In this document: in pieces, positions 7,030 through 14,704 of the stretch
How positions within the stretch are numbered: the first letter of the stretch is position 1
Layout of the letters: each line of letters begins with the position of its first letter
Source of the DNA: CAZAMP01 sp964486455
GTDB lineage: Bacteria; Eisenbacteria; RBG-16-71-46; CAZAMP01
Assembly (NCBI GenBank): GCA_964486455.1
Contig: CAZAMP010000036.1
Location: 1 to 44,423 of the forward strand
Length of the DNA: 44,423 bases
Reading direction: 5' to 3'
Translations under genes and position numbers: made by a program
Notes under the pieces: model-generated
The model's database searches: none
Told to the model about the DNA's origin: nothing
What the model saw: only the letters and a program-made list of their open reading frames with translations

Positions 7030-8379
7030 ATGCGTCTTCGATTCTGGTTCGCGGCCCCCGCGCTGCTGTTGTGTGTCGCGTCGTGCGGAAGAGTCTCACC
7101 TCCCCCGCCGGCTCCGCGCGTCATCCTGCTGGGAATCGACGGCGGGAGCTGGTCCGTGCTCGATCCGCTCATCGCGGAAGGGAAGCTGCCTCACTTCGCG
7201 AAGATGCGGAGAGAGGGTGTGTCCGGAACACTGAAGAGTGTCGAGCCGATCTTCTCACCGATCGCATGGGCGACGATCTCGACCGGGAAGCTCCCCGACA
7301 AGCACGGCATACAGTCGTTCACCGTCGAGCTCGAGGGGCGTCCCGTGCCGGTGACGTCGAATCTGCTCCGCGCCTCGCGAATCTGGGACGTGCTGAGCGA
7401 CCGGGATCGCACGGTCGGCGTGATCGGATGGTGGACGACGTGGCCGGCCACACCCGTGAACGGGTTCATGTGCTCCGATCGAACATGGCCGATCACCATG
7501 GGCGAGCACGGCTGGGCGGTCACCTCGGCCGGCGAGATCGATCTCGCCAAGCGAACCTACCCGGAGTCGCTCTACGAAGAGATCCAGGACCTGATCGTCA
7601 GGCGGGACGATCTCACGGAGGACGACATGCGCGTTGTCGATGTCTCCGGCCCGCTCGCCACGCTGGGCACACTGGGATCGTCGGCGGCGGACATGTACGC
7701 CAAGGACATCACGTTCACGCGCATCGCCTCGAGGCTCTATCCAACTACCCGACCCGATTTCTTCTCGCTCTATCTCGAACTCACCGACGTGATGGCGCAC
7801 TACTTCTGGGACTTCTGGCGATTCTATCGTTACAGGAAGTTCGGTGAGGAGTCGAGGTTCACGGAAGCGCCGCGTGAGCAGCCGCCGCCGAAGGCCGCCT
7901 GGATCGGCAAGAACTACGAAGGCTCCTACGTATTCGCCGACAGCGCGCTGGGCGTGCTGATGGACGCCGCCGACGACAGCACGCTCATCATGATCGTCTC
8001 GGACCACGGCTATGGGGCCAACGAGACCGGCGACCGGATCCACATCGGCGATGACATGTACGCGAAGATCCCCCACTGGCACGTCCTCGACGGTGTGCTG
8101 CTCGCATGGGGCTACGGGGTCAAACGCGGCAGCCGGATCAGCGGAGCGTCCGTCATGGATGTCACCCCGACCCTCCTCTACGCGATGGGTGAGCCGGTCG
8201 GTGACGATATGGACGGGCGGGTGCTGACGGGGATATTCGAATCGGTGTTCGCCGAACGGCCGGTTGAAAGAATCCCGACCCACGATGCCCCGGGACGTCT
8301 TGCCCCCGGCGAGCCGCTTCCTTCCCCGGAGGACGAGGAGTATCTGGAGGTTCTCCGCTCCCTCGGCTATGTCCGCTAG
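7030..8379 (+). CDS. Alkaline-phosphatase-superfamily lipoprotein (type I phosphodiesterase/nucleotide pyrophosphatase-like)
   Basis: 449 residues. The start ATG at 7030 has GGAGAG about 9 nt upstream and leads into a signal peptide with lipobox VASC, so the enzyme is lipid-anchored outside the inner membrane. Superfamily metal-site motifs are visible: VILLGIDGGSW near the mature N-terminus, ATISTGKLPDKHGIQ for the nucleophile region (Thr of STG), then DVMAHYFWD and SDHGYG toward the C-terminus, with H..GD..YAKIPHWH after it. This layout fits the Phosphodiest family (PF01663), metal-dependent phospho- or phosphodiester hydrolases or phosphotransferases. The C-terminal tail ends in an EYLEVLRSLGYV motif, also seen (ERLQSLGYL) before the TPRs of the sulfatase at 16465. 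Substrate unknown. Confidence 0.82.
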   Translation: MRLRFWFAAPALLLCVASCGRVSPPPPAPRVILLGIDGGSWSVLDPLIAEGKLPHFAKMRREGVSGTLKSVEPIFSPIAWATISTGKLPDKHGIQSFTVELEGRPVPVTSNLLRASRIWDVLSDRDRTVGVIGWWTTWPATPVNGFMCSDRTWPITMGEHGWAVTSAGEIDLAKRTYPESLYEEIQDLIVRRDDLTEDDMRVVDVSGPLATLGTLGSSAADMYAKDITFTRIASRLYPTTRPDFFSLYLELTDVMAHYFWDFWRFYRYRKFGEESRFTEAPREQPPPKAAWIGKNYEGSYVFADSALGVLMDAADDSTLIMIVSDHGYGANETGDRIHIGDDMYAKIPHWHVLDGVLLAWGYGVKRGSRISGASVMDVTPTLLYAMGEPVGDDMDGRVLTGIFESVFAERPVERIPTHDAPGRLAPGEPLPSPEDEEYLEVLRSLGYVR

Positions 8380-8389
8380 GTTGTGCTCC

Positions 8390-8628
8390 GAAGAATGTGT
8401 CTGCCGGCCCGCAACCCGAGGCCACACCTCCGCTTGCGCGGCCCGAAGCTCTTGCGGTGTATATCGTTTAATCTCATGGAGTTAGGACGGGTAGACACAT
8501 TCTTCACACCACAGACGAAACTTTCGCGTGGCAGAAACGTTCTACCCTGCAGAATTCAGCAGGCTATCCGCATAGCTGAATGCCTCCAGACTCTGGGGCC
8601 GGATGCCCTCCCGGCCCCTCCCTTTTTT
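8390..8628 (+). ncRNA. Structured 3' region ending in a terminator (candidate ncRNA or 3' UTR)
   Basis: The 348-nt gene-free stretch 8380-8727 is not featureless. 8390-8405 pairs with 8490-8505 (16 nt, one G-U), enclosing smaller hairpins. A second helix forms around 8555-8580 (ATTCAG/CTGAAT). A strong terminator follows at 8595-8628. It starts 11 nt after the stop of the 7030 gene, so it may be that gene's 3' UTR rather than an independent RNA. No known RNA family is recognised. Confidence 0.3.
8595..8628 (+). terminator. Intrinsic terminator
   Basis: GGGGCCGG (8595-8602) pairs perfectly with CCGGCCCC (8611-8618) around an 8-nt loop and is followed by TCCCTTTTTT (six Ts at 8623-8628). It is the best-formed terminator in the window and ends plus-strand transcription from the 7030 gene. 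Confidence 0.8.
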
Positions 8629-8727
8629 CCCCCAAATCTCCCTATATCTCAGGTGTCGGAATCCGGACGTCGCGAGGCGAGAACGACTCAGATCGCTGTG
8701 GCCTGACAGAACAATAGCGGCGATCGG

Positions 8728-9192
8728 TTAGTCGTATGGACGCGCCAGCCGAAGCGCGCGCGGGCCGACGTACGGCAGGGCGTATTCTTCCCCACCATAG
8801 GCCTTGATCATGAGGAAGAGGCTCAGGAGGATCCACCCCACCCCGACCAGCCAGTGCAGCACGCCGGAGAGAAGCCATCCCAGCGGAGGGATCAGCCCGA
8901 GGATCGCGATACCGATCTCGAGAATGGCAATGACCGCCCCCACGAGAATCGACTGGAAGGCGTGGAAGCGAACGGACTTGTCTTCGGTCTCGAGAAGAAG
9001 AAAGATCGCTCCCGAGACGAAGCTGAGGACATAGCAGAGCGCCGACGCCACATGCGAGGGCAGACCGGACGGCTCCGTCTCCAGTTCGACCGAGTCGGTC
9101 TCCGGCGTCTCTGTCCTGGAGCTTTCCGTCTCGGGCGTTTCGGGAGACGGCTCGGCCTCCGTTCCTTCCTCGTTGATACGATCCTCGTCCAT
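8728..9192 (-). CDS. DUF4870/UPF0132-like small membrane protein
   Basis: 154 residues from the ATG at 9192, which has AGGAGG about 6 nt upstream; the open frame runs further 5' but has no ribosome site. The first ~45 residues are an acidic, Glu/Thr/Pro-rich cytoplasmic tail. Three to four membrane segments follow (about 50-72, 78-100, 105-145). The motif ETEDKSVRFHAFQSI between the first two helices is the hallmark of the UPF0132/DUF4870 family, whose function is unknown. It is divergent from the glycosyltransferase at 9338. Confidence 0.8.
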   Translation of the reverse strand: MDEDRINEEGTEAEPSPETPETESSRTETPETDSVELETEPSGLPSHVASALCYVLSFVSGAIFLLLETEDKSVRFHAFQSILVGAVIAILEIGIAILGLIPPLGWLLSGVLHWLVGVGWILLSLFLMIKAYGGEEYALPYVGPRALRLARPYD

Positions 9193-9337
9193 CGCGAACC
9201 TCCTGACAAAAATCGGCAACGGGACGCTAGCACAGTGGGCGCTGACTGTCGAGAGAGGCCACGCGGCAACCGCCATTGATGCTCGCGAACGGTGCATGAT
9301 AGCTTGGCGCGGTTGGACTTCGAGAGGGAAGGAACCG

Positions 9338-10681
9338 ATGCATCCTGTTCTCATGGTGGCTTACTACTATCCACCGGCCGGCGGGGCCGGCGTCCAGCGG
9401 ACCCTCAAGTTCAGCCGCTACCTCCCGGAGTTCGGCTGGCGGCCGCACCTGCTCGTTCCTCGGGATGCGGACTATCCGGTGGAAGACCACTCGCTCATCG
9501 ACGAGATCCCCTCCGACGCCGTTGTCCATCGCACGCGGATCGTCGAACCGTACGGGCTCTACCGACGAGTCACGGGGCGCCGCGGGAAGCATGCTCGATC
9601 TCTGGATGTCGCGACGTTGAGTCGCGACGCGCATGAAGATCGCAAGCTGTCCGAGCGCTTCTCGGAGTGGATGCGCTCGACGTTCTTCATCCCGGACGCG
9701 CGGATCGGTTGGTTCCCGTTCGCCGTCCGTGCCGGGCTCCGCGTCGTCAACGCCGAGCGTCCAAGCGTGATCTACTCATCGGCCCCACCGTATACCTGTC
9801 ATCTGATCGGGTTGCGATTGCATCGACGCACCGGATTGCCGTGGGTGGCCGACTTCAGAGACTCGTGGGTCGACTGGCTTTCGGCCGCCAGGCGATCGGG
9901 GCTCGCCCGGAAGATAGACCTCTCGATGGAAGGCGCGGTCCTGCGCACCGCCTCCGCCTTGGTCAGCGTCTCGCGGGGTGTGGCGGACGACCTCGTGAGC
10001 CGCCATCCGGAGAGCGCCGATCGATCGTGGCACTTCATTCCGAACGGCTTCGATCCGCCCGACATCGAAGACGCCGCGCCGGACCGCGCGGGCGTTGCTG
10101 ACACGGAGCTTCTCGTCACGTATACGGGCACGCTCTACGGCCCTCGTCACCCCAGGACGCTCGTGGATGCGCTCGAATCTCTCGACGCGGAGGGTCACCC
10201 GTGCGTCGGTTCGATGCGGTTTCGCTTCGTCGGACGCACAGCGGATTCGATTCGTGACGACGTGGCACGCCGGCGGGTGGCTTCCCGTTTCGAGTTCGCC
10301 GGCTATGTCGATCATGCCCGCGCGGTCGCCCTTTCGAAGGCCAGCGACGCGATGCTGCTCGTGATCGACGATACGCCTCAGAGCGCGGGTATCCTTACCG
10401 GAAAGATCTTCGAGTACATCGGCCTTCGCAAACCGGTACTGGCGATCGCCCCGGCCGGCGAAGCGCGAGATATCCTCGAAGACGAGCTTCGCTGCGGGTG
10501 GGTGGCCTCACCGGGAGACGTCGGGATGATGAAGGAGAAGCTGATCGCGATGTGGACGGCCTGGAAGGACGGGACACTCGAAGGACCGGAATCGTCGGCG
10601 CTCGGGCGCTTCACGCGCCGGGAGCAGACGGCGGCGCTCGCCGCCGTCTTCGAGGAGTGCGTCGGGAAGGCGGAACGATGA
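9338..10681 (+). CDS. Family-4 type glycosyltransferase
   Basis: 447 residues, GT-B fold. The ATG at 9338 follows GGGAAGGA and opens with MVAYYYPPAGGAGVQR, the Gly-rich N-terminal loop of GT4 enzymes. The C-terminal nucleotide-sugar domain shows FIPNGFD, LVTYTGTLYG and TGKIFEYIGLRKPVLAI with the usual acceptor-facing Glu. It likely transfers a sugar from an NDP-sugar to a lipid-linked or surface glycan on the cytoplasmic face; donor and acceptor cannot be told from sequence. It overlaps the next gene by 4 nt (ATGA), indicating translational coupling. It resembles the glycosyltransferase at 40518-41867 in length and N-terminal layout, so the two are probably paralogues. Confidence 0.85.
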   Translation: MHPVLMVAYYYPPAGGAGVQRTLKFSRYLPEFGWRPHLLVPRDADYPVEDHSLIDEIPSDAVVHRTRIVEPYGLYRRVTGRRGKHARSLDVATLSRDAHEDRKLSERFSEWMRSTFFIPDARIGWFPFAVRAGLRVVNAERPSVIYSSAPPYTCHLIGLRLHRRTGLPWVADFRDSWVDWLSAARRSGLARKIDLSMEGAVLRTASALVSVSRGVADDLVSRHPESADRSWHFIPNGFDPPDIEDAAPDRAGVADTELLVTYTGTLYGPRHPRTLVDALESLDAEGHPCVGSMRFRFVGRTADSIRDDVARRRVASRFEFAGYVDHARAVALSKASDAMLLVIDDTPQSAGILTGKIFEYIGLRKPVLAIAPAGEARDILEDELRCGWVASPGDVGMMKEKLIAMWTAWKDGTLEGPESSALGRFTRREQTAALAAVFEECVGKAER

Positions 10682-11106
10682 GCTGGAGGGAGTTCGCGGG
10701 CGTAACCCATCTCCTGGTCGGGACGCTGCTCGCGGGCGGGACGATGGCGGTTGCATGGCTCGGATGGTCTGTTCGCCGCCGCCGAGGTGCCGGGCGGTTC
10801 GATGATCATTGGGGCGAGACCGCCGCGCTGTGGTGCAAAGTCGGGCTGGCGCTCGTCGTCGTCGCCATCGCCAGCGGTCTGGTCGTGTTGGATTCCGCGC
10901 TCGTTGCGTTCTCGCTTCTGACGTCCACCCCATACGGCCGGCTTCTCGCGGCAAAGGTTATTCTCACCGTGCTCCTCGCCGCAGCGCTCGGGGTCGGCTC
11001 GCGGGTCGCCGCCACCGGGGCGCGCGATTCGAACGCCATGCGGCTTTTCGGCGGCCTCGCCGCCGCCGTGATCATCGTGATCTCGTTCATGATGCGGTAT
11101 GTTTGA
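10678..11106 (+). CDS. Small four-helix membrane protein (CopD-like)
   Basis: 142 residues beginning at the ATG that overlaps the glycosyltransferase stop (ATGA). Four membrane helices are visible (about 8-28, 49-70, 86-105, 118-138). The third carries YGRLLAAKVILTVLLAAAL, which resembles the CopD/DUF2214 type of small integral membrane protein, but no conserved metal ligands are obvious. Coupling suggests co-expression with the glycosyltransferase; a functional link is not shown. Function unknown. Confidence 0.65.
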   Translation: MSWREFAGVTHLLVGTLLAGGTMAVAWLGWSVRRRRGAGRFDDHWGETAALWCKVGLALVVVAIASGLVVLDSALVAFSLLTSTPYGRLLAAKVILTVLLAAALGVGSRVAATGARDSNAMRLFGGLAAAVIIVISFMMRYV

Positions 11107-11117
11107 CGTTGTGATCA

Positions 11118-11405
11118 GAGGCGGGCGTCATCGGACATCGTGAGCGGCCAGGTCGCTGAGGGGGCAGAAAAAACCCCCAAGCCGCGGGACCCCAGGTCCG
11201 GGTGCGCGGCACCTCAACGCACTTGAAGAGGCGGAGACGCCGGCATGCTTCCCGATCTCTGCAAGACCACAGCAAAGGGGGTTGGAACCCTTTGGTCAGC
11301 AGGACTTGGAAGAACCGCGACGAGCAATCTCCCCCGCTGCCAAAGGGAAGACTGCGAGCTGCCGGGGTTGGGTTAACAGGTCGCGGTTCTTCCAGCTCCC
11401 GCCGC
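11118..11405 (+). ncRNA. Candidate structured RNA with predicted pseudoknot
   Basis: This gene-free stretch has many compatible pairings. A closing helix may be 11120-11125 with 11398-11403. 11172-11178 pairs with 11277-11283 (7 bp), enclosing a bulged hairpin at 11181-11210 (GCCGCG/CGCGGC outside GGACC/GGTCC) and a GAGA-tetraloop hairpin around 11230-11241. Next, 11288-11303 pairs with 11334-11347 (8+4+2 bp with bulges). Inside its 30-nt loop, 11307-11321 pairs perfectly over 15 nt with 11380-11394, which makes a pseudoknot. I find no signature of RNase P, tmRNA, SRP, 6S or common riboswitch RNAs. Strand is a guess from the flanking genes. Confidence 0.35.
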
Positions 11406-11585
11406 CCTGCAATCTGATTAGTGGTTATCGCAGGCTTCGTGCCAGGAGCGTTCGATCAGCACCGATTGGTGTATCCGATTGCGGATCAGCAAAATAGGGA
11501 TCCTGGGGCGGCATCGAGTTCGAGAGGTTCCCGGGCTCCCAATGGGGCTCGAAGGCACCGGAAGTTCTCAGGCATCGAGTACCAC
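11406..11585. other. Region upstream of the uvrA-like gene
   Basis: No gene is seen. The composition is less GC-rich than its surroundings. A short inverted repeat (TTCGAG/CTCGAA) lies around 11519-11553. A consensus TTGACA lies just downstream at 11598-11603, inside the annotated reading frame, without a good -10 at 16-18 nt. If it is a promoter, the uvrA start would need to be later than annotated. Confidence 0.3.
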
Positions 11586-14489
11586 ATGGGCAATCCATTG
11601 ACAAATAATAACTTAGAATGGGTACGAACTTCCCACTCTGCAAGTTCCCACCTACCCGATCCTTACGACGCCGTCATCGAATTGAAAGGGGTCCGGACCC
11701 ACAACCTGAAAGGCATCGACGCCCGCATCGCGCACGGTGCGATCACCGTGATCACCGGTCCGTCGGGTTCCGGCAAATCGAGCCTGGCGTTCGACACGCT
11801 CTACGCGGAAGGGCAGCGTCGTTACGTGGAGTCACTCTCCGCCTACACGCGCCAATTCCTGGATCGGATGGACCGGCCCGACGTCGAGGCCATCGCCGGC
11901 ATTCCACCGGCCATCGCGGTGGAGCGAAAGCCGCCGGCGAAGACGAGTCGCTCGACCGTCGGCACGGTCACGGAGATTCTGGACTATCTTCGCCTGCTCT
12001 TCGCGCGCGTCGCCGAGCTAACGTGCCCCGGCTGCGAGCGCAAAGTGGTCCGACACGATTCGACCGCCGCCGTCGAAGAACTTCTCGACAATGCGAGCGG
12101 CGCCCGAGCGGTGGTGACGTTTCCCGTCGGGCGACCCCTCTCGCCCGAACGTCTGGCCGAGCTTCGGACCCAGGCCTTTTACCGCCTGACGTCAGACGGT
12201 CGGTCGATCATGGACCTCCATGACGAGGAGCCGCCGGCGCGATCCCGCAAGAAATTCTTCGCCATAACCGATCGGCTGCGCGTCTCGGAGGCCGACCGCA
12301 CGCGCCTGGCGGAGGCGCTGGATGTCGCCTTCCACGAGGGGAACGACAAGGCGATGGTCTTCATAGACGGCGAGAAGCAGCGCGCGTTCTCACGCGGCCT
12401 CCACTGCGCCGACTGTGATCGATCGTTCAAGCCGCCGGGGCCGCTCACCTTCTCGTTCAACAGCCCGATCGGCGCGTGTCCACGCTGCCGAGGTTTCGGT
12501 GACATCATCGACATCGACCCCGATCGCGTCATCCCCGACGGATCGCTCTCCCTCGACGACGGCGCCATCGCGCCATGGCGAACCGGAGCCTACAAGAGAT
12601 GGCAGCGACGCCTGCTCAACTTCGCGAAGGAGAACGCCATCCCGGCCGACCGACCGTTTCGGAAGCTTACCGCCGATGAGCGACGGTCGGTGTTCGAGGG
12701 TGGCAAAGGTTTTCCCGGTGTGCGCGGCTTCTTCAAGAAGCTCGAGAAGAAGATCTACAAGCTGCACGTGCGCGTGCTGCTCAGCCGATACCGACGCTAC
12801 GTACCGTGCGACGCGTGCGGGGGCGCGCGTCTCGGTCCGGAGTCACTCGCCTATCGAATTGGAGGCCAGACGATCGCGGAGATCACAGCACGGACTGCTG
12901 TCGAAGCGGGCGAGTTCTTCGACGCGATCCGGCTGGACGGGGTGCGCGCGGGTGCGGCCGATCCGCTCGTGCGGGAAATCTTGCGACGCCTCGATGTCAT
13001 GGTGCGTGCGGGCCTCGACTACATCACGCTGGATCGTCCGAGCCGAACGCTGTCGGGAGGTGAGTATCAGCGCATCATGTTGGCCGGCGCTCTGGGATCG
13101 GGCTTGGTCGGAACCCTGTACGTGCTGGACGAGCCGTCGATCGGGCTTCACGCGCGCGATACGGAACGGTTGTTGGGAATACTGAGTGAGCTGCGGGACG
13201 CGGGCAATACCGTCGTCGTCGTCGAGCACGACCGCGACATCATCCTGGGCGCCGACCATGTCATCGACCTGGGGCCGGGCGCCGGCGAGCATGGCGGTCG
13301 GATGGTCTTCGACGGAACGCCGGCCGCACTGCTCTCGGGCGGCGAAGGCGCGACCGCCGACTATCTGGGTGGCCGGTCAGAGCTGCCGGCCGCCGCGAGG
13401 CGTGACCTGTCACGCGCCAAGTCGATCGGGATCCGCGACGCGGCAACGCACAACCTGAAGAAGATCAATGTCGACATTCCGCTGGGCGGACTGGTTTGCG
13501 TCACCGGCGTCAGTGGCTCGGGCAAGAGCAGCCTCATTCAGGAAACGCTCTACCGCGCCTACCGAGCGTCCAAGGGAGAATCGGAAGAGAGACCGGGCGC
13601 CCACCGCACCCTCGTCGGGCGCCACCACGTCTCCGATGTTCACCTGATCGACCAATCGCCGATCGGCCGCACGCCGCGCTCGAATCCCGTGACCTACATG
13701 AAGGCGTTCGACGGGATTCGGCGGCTCTTCGCGGAAACACGGCAGGCGCGTGAGAAGCGTCTCAAACCGGGCGACTTCTCGTTCAACGTCGCCGGCGGAC
13801 GCTGCGACGCCTGCGAAGGAGCGGGCCGTGTCAAGGTGGAGCTTCAGTTCCTGGCCGACCTCTTCGTCGTCTGCGACGCCTGCGACGGGTCCCGCTATCA
13901 GGATCATATCCAGGAAGTGCGCTACCGCGGGCGGACGATCACGGAAGTCCTGAACATGACCGTTGAGGACTCGATCCAGTTCTTCGCGGACACACCGACG
14001 GTGGCGCGGCCGCTGTGGCATCTTCAGGAAGTCGGACTCGGGTATCTGCGATTGGGGCAACCGGCGACAACGCTCTCCGGCGGCGAGGCACAGCGGCTCA
14101 AGATCGCGCGTCATCTAGCTCGCCGCGTCGACGGTCGGTGTCTCTTCATCCTCGACGAACCGACGACCGGACTCCACCTCTGCGATATCCGCCGCCTGCT
14201 GTCGGCCTTCGAGCGGCTCATTCGGCGTGGTCACAGCGTCCTCGTGGTGGAGCACAATCTGGACGTGGTCGCGCGCGCCGACCACGTCATCGATCTCGGT
14301 CCCGAGGGGGGACATCGCGGCGGCGAGGTCGTGGCCGTGGGAACTCCCGAGGCGATCGCGCGTTCAAGCGCTTCGATCACCGGACAGCACCTGAAACGCC
14401 ACTTCAAAAGCTACGGCAAGCCGGCCGGCCAAGCACGCCGCGGACGCCGGGCGCGAACTGCTAAGCCGAAGGGGTCGCGCCGGTCATGA
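11586..14489 (+). CDS. uvrA: UvrA family excinuclease ABC subunit A
   Basis: 967 residues, near the usual ~940. UvrA scans DNA for bulky lesions and loads UvrB in nucleotide excision repair. Two ABC modules are complete: Walker A GPSGSGKSS (about residue 58) and GVSGSGKSS (about 640), signature LSGGEYQR (about 488) and LSGGEAQR (about 830). Zinc cysteines occur as CPGC (about 147), CADC and CPRC (275-300), CDAC (about 408), and CDAC pairs at about 740 and 763, the spacing of E. coli UvrA. A UvrB-interaction-sized segment (about 130-260) is present, unlike in UvrA2. The start is uncertain: the frame stays open upstream to 11421, ATG 11586 lacks a good ribosome site, and homology begins only near residue 30 (IELKGVRTHNLKG). 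No uvrB lies nearby. Confidence 0.9.
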   Translation: MGNPLTNNNLEWVRTSHSASSHLPDPYDAVIELKGVRTHNLKGIDARIAHGAITVITGPSGSGKSSLAFDTLYAEGQRRYVESLSAYTRQFLDRMDRPDVEAIAGIPPAIAVERKPPAKTSRSTVGTVTEILDYLRLLFARVAELTCPGCERKVVRHDSTAAVEELLDNASGARAVVTFPVGRPLSPERLAELRTQAFYRLTSDGRSIMDLHDEEPPARSRKKFFAITDRLRVSEADRTRLAEALDVAFHEGNDKAMVFIDGEKQRAFSRGLHCADCDRSFKPPGPLTFSFNSPIGACPRCRGFGDIIDIDPDRVIPDGSLSLDDGAIAPWRTGAYKRWQRRLLNFAKENAIPADRPFRKLTADERRSVFEGGKGFPGVRGFFKKLEKKIYKLHVRVLLSRYRRYVPCDACGGARLGPESLAYRIGGQTIAEITARTAVEAGEFFDAIRLDGVRAGAADPLVREILRRLDVMVRAGLDYITLDRPSRTLSGGEYQRIMLAGALGSGLVGTLYVLDEPSIGLHARDTERLLGILSELRDAGNTVVVVEHDRDIILGADHVIDLGPGAGEHGGRMVFDGTPAALLSGGEGATADYLGGRSELPAAARRDLSRAKSIGIRDAATHNLKKINVDIPLGGLVCVTGVSGSGKSSLIQETLYRAYRASKGESEERPGAHRTLVGRHHVSDVHLIDQSPIGRTPRSNPVTYMKAFDGIRRLFAETRQAREKRLKPGDFSFNVAGGRCDACEGAGRVKVELQFLADLFVVCDACDGSRYQDHIQEVRYRGRTITEVLNMTVEDSIQFFADTPTVARPLWHLQEVGLGYLRLGQPATTLSGGEAQRLKIARHLARRVDGRCLFILDEPTTGLHLCDIRRLLSAFERLIRRGHSVLVVEHNLDVVARADHVIDLGPEGGHRGGEVVAVGTPEAIARSSASITGQHLKRHFKSYGKPAGQARRGRRARTAKPKGSRRS

Positions 14490-14573
14490 TAACGAACCAC
14501 AGGTCACGAACCGATCGTTAGACGAGACGGGGGTTCACAAGCGTGAGCCGACACGGCGGGCCGCGTCGGAGCC

Positions 14574-14603
14574 TTGACGCCCTCCGCGTGACGAACGTAG
14601 ACT
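14574..14603 (+). promoter_or_regulatory. Candidate promoter for the PPIase/sulfatase operon
   Basis: TTGACG (14574-14579), an 18-nt spacer and TAGACT (14598-14603) give 5/6 and 4/6 matches. It lies about 100 nt upstream of the lipoprotein start at 14705, in the 215-nt gap after the uvrA-like gene. Confidence 0.35.
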
Positions 14604-14704
14604 CAGACGCTTTCTCAATCCGGCAACGAGAACCAAACTGTTACGCTGGAGGCAATTGCGATGTCTCCAGGTTACATGTAGGAATACTGAATCCAGGAGA
14701 TCTC

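Noticed and set aside
7255..8427. Minus-strand open frame (390 codons) opposite the AP-superfamily lipoprotein
   Set aside because: Antisense shadow: the sense gene has all metal-site motifs and a lipobox, the antisense frame none.
11118..11405. Identification of the structured region as RNase P RNA, tmRNA, SRP RNA or a cobalamin riboswitch
   Set aside because: Conserved stretches of each (for example GAGGAAAGUCC of RNase P, the tRNA-like 3' end of tmRNA, GGAA-loop SRP helix 8, GCCACTG B12 box) are absent.
11586..14489. Assignment as UvrA2, the resistance-associated paralogue
   Set aside because: A segment of the length of the UvrB-interaction domain is present between the first Walker A and the first zinc module, whereas UvrA2 lacks it.
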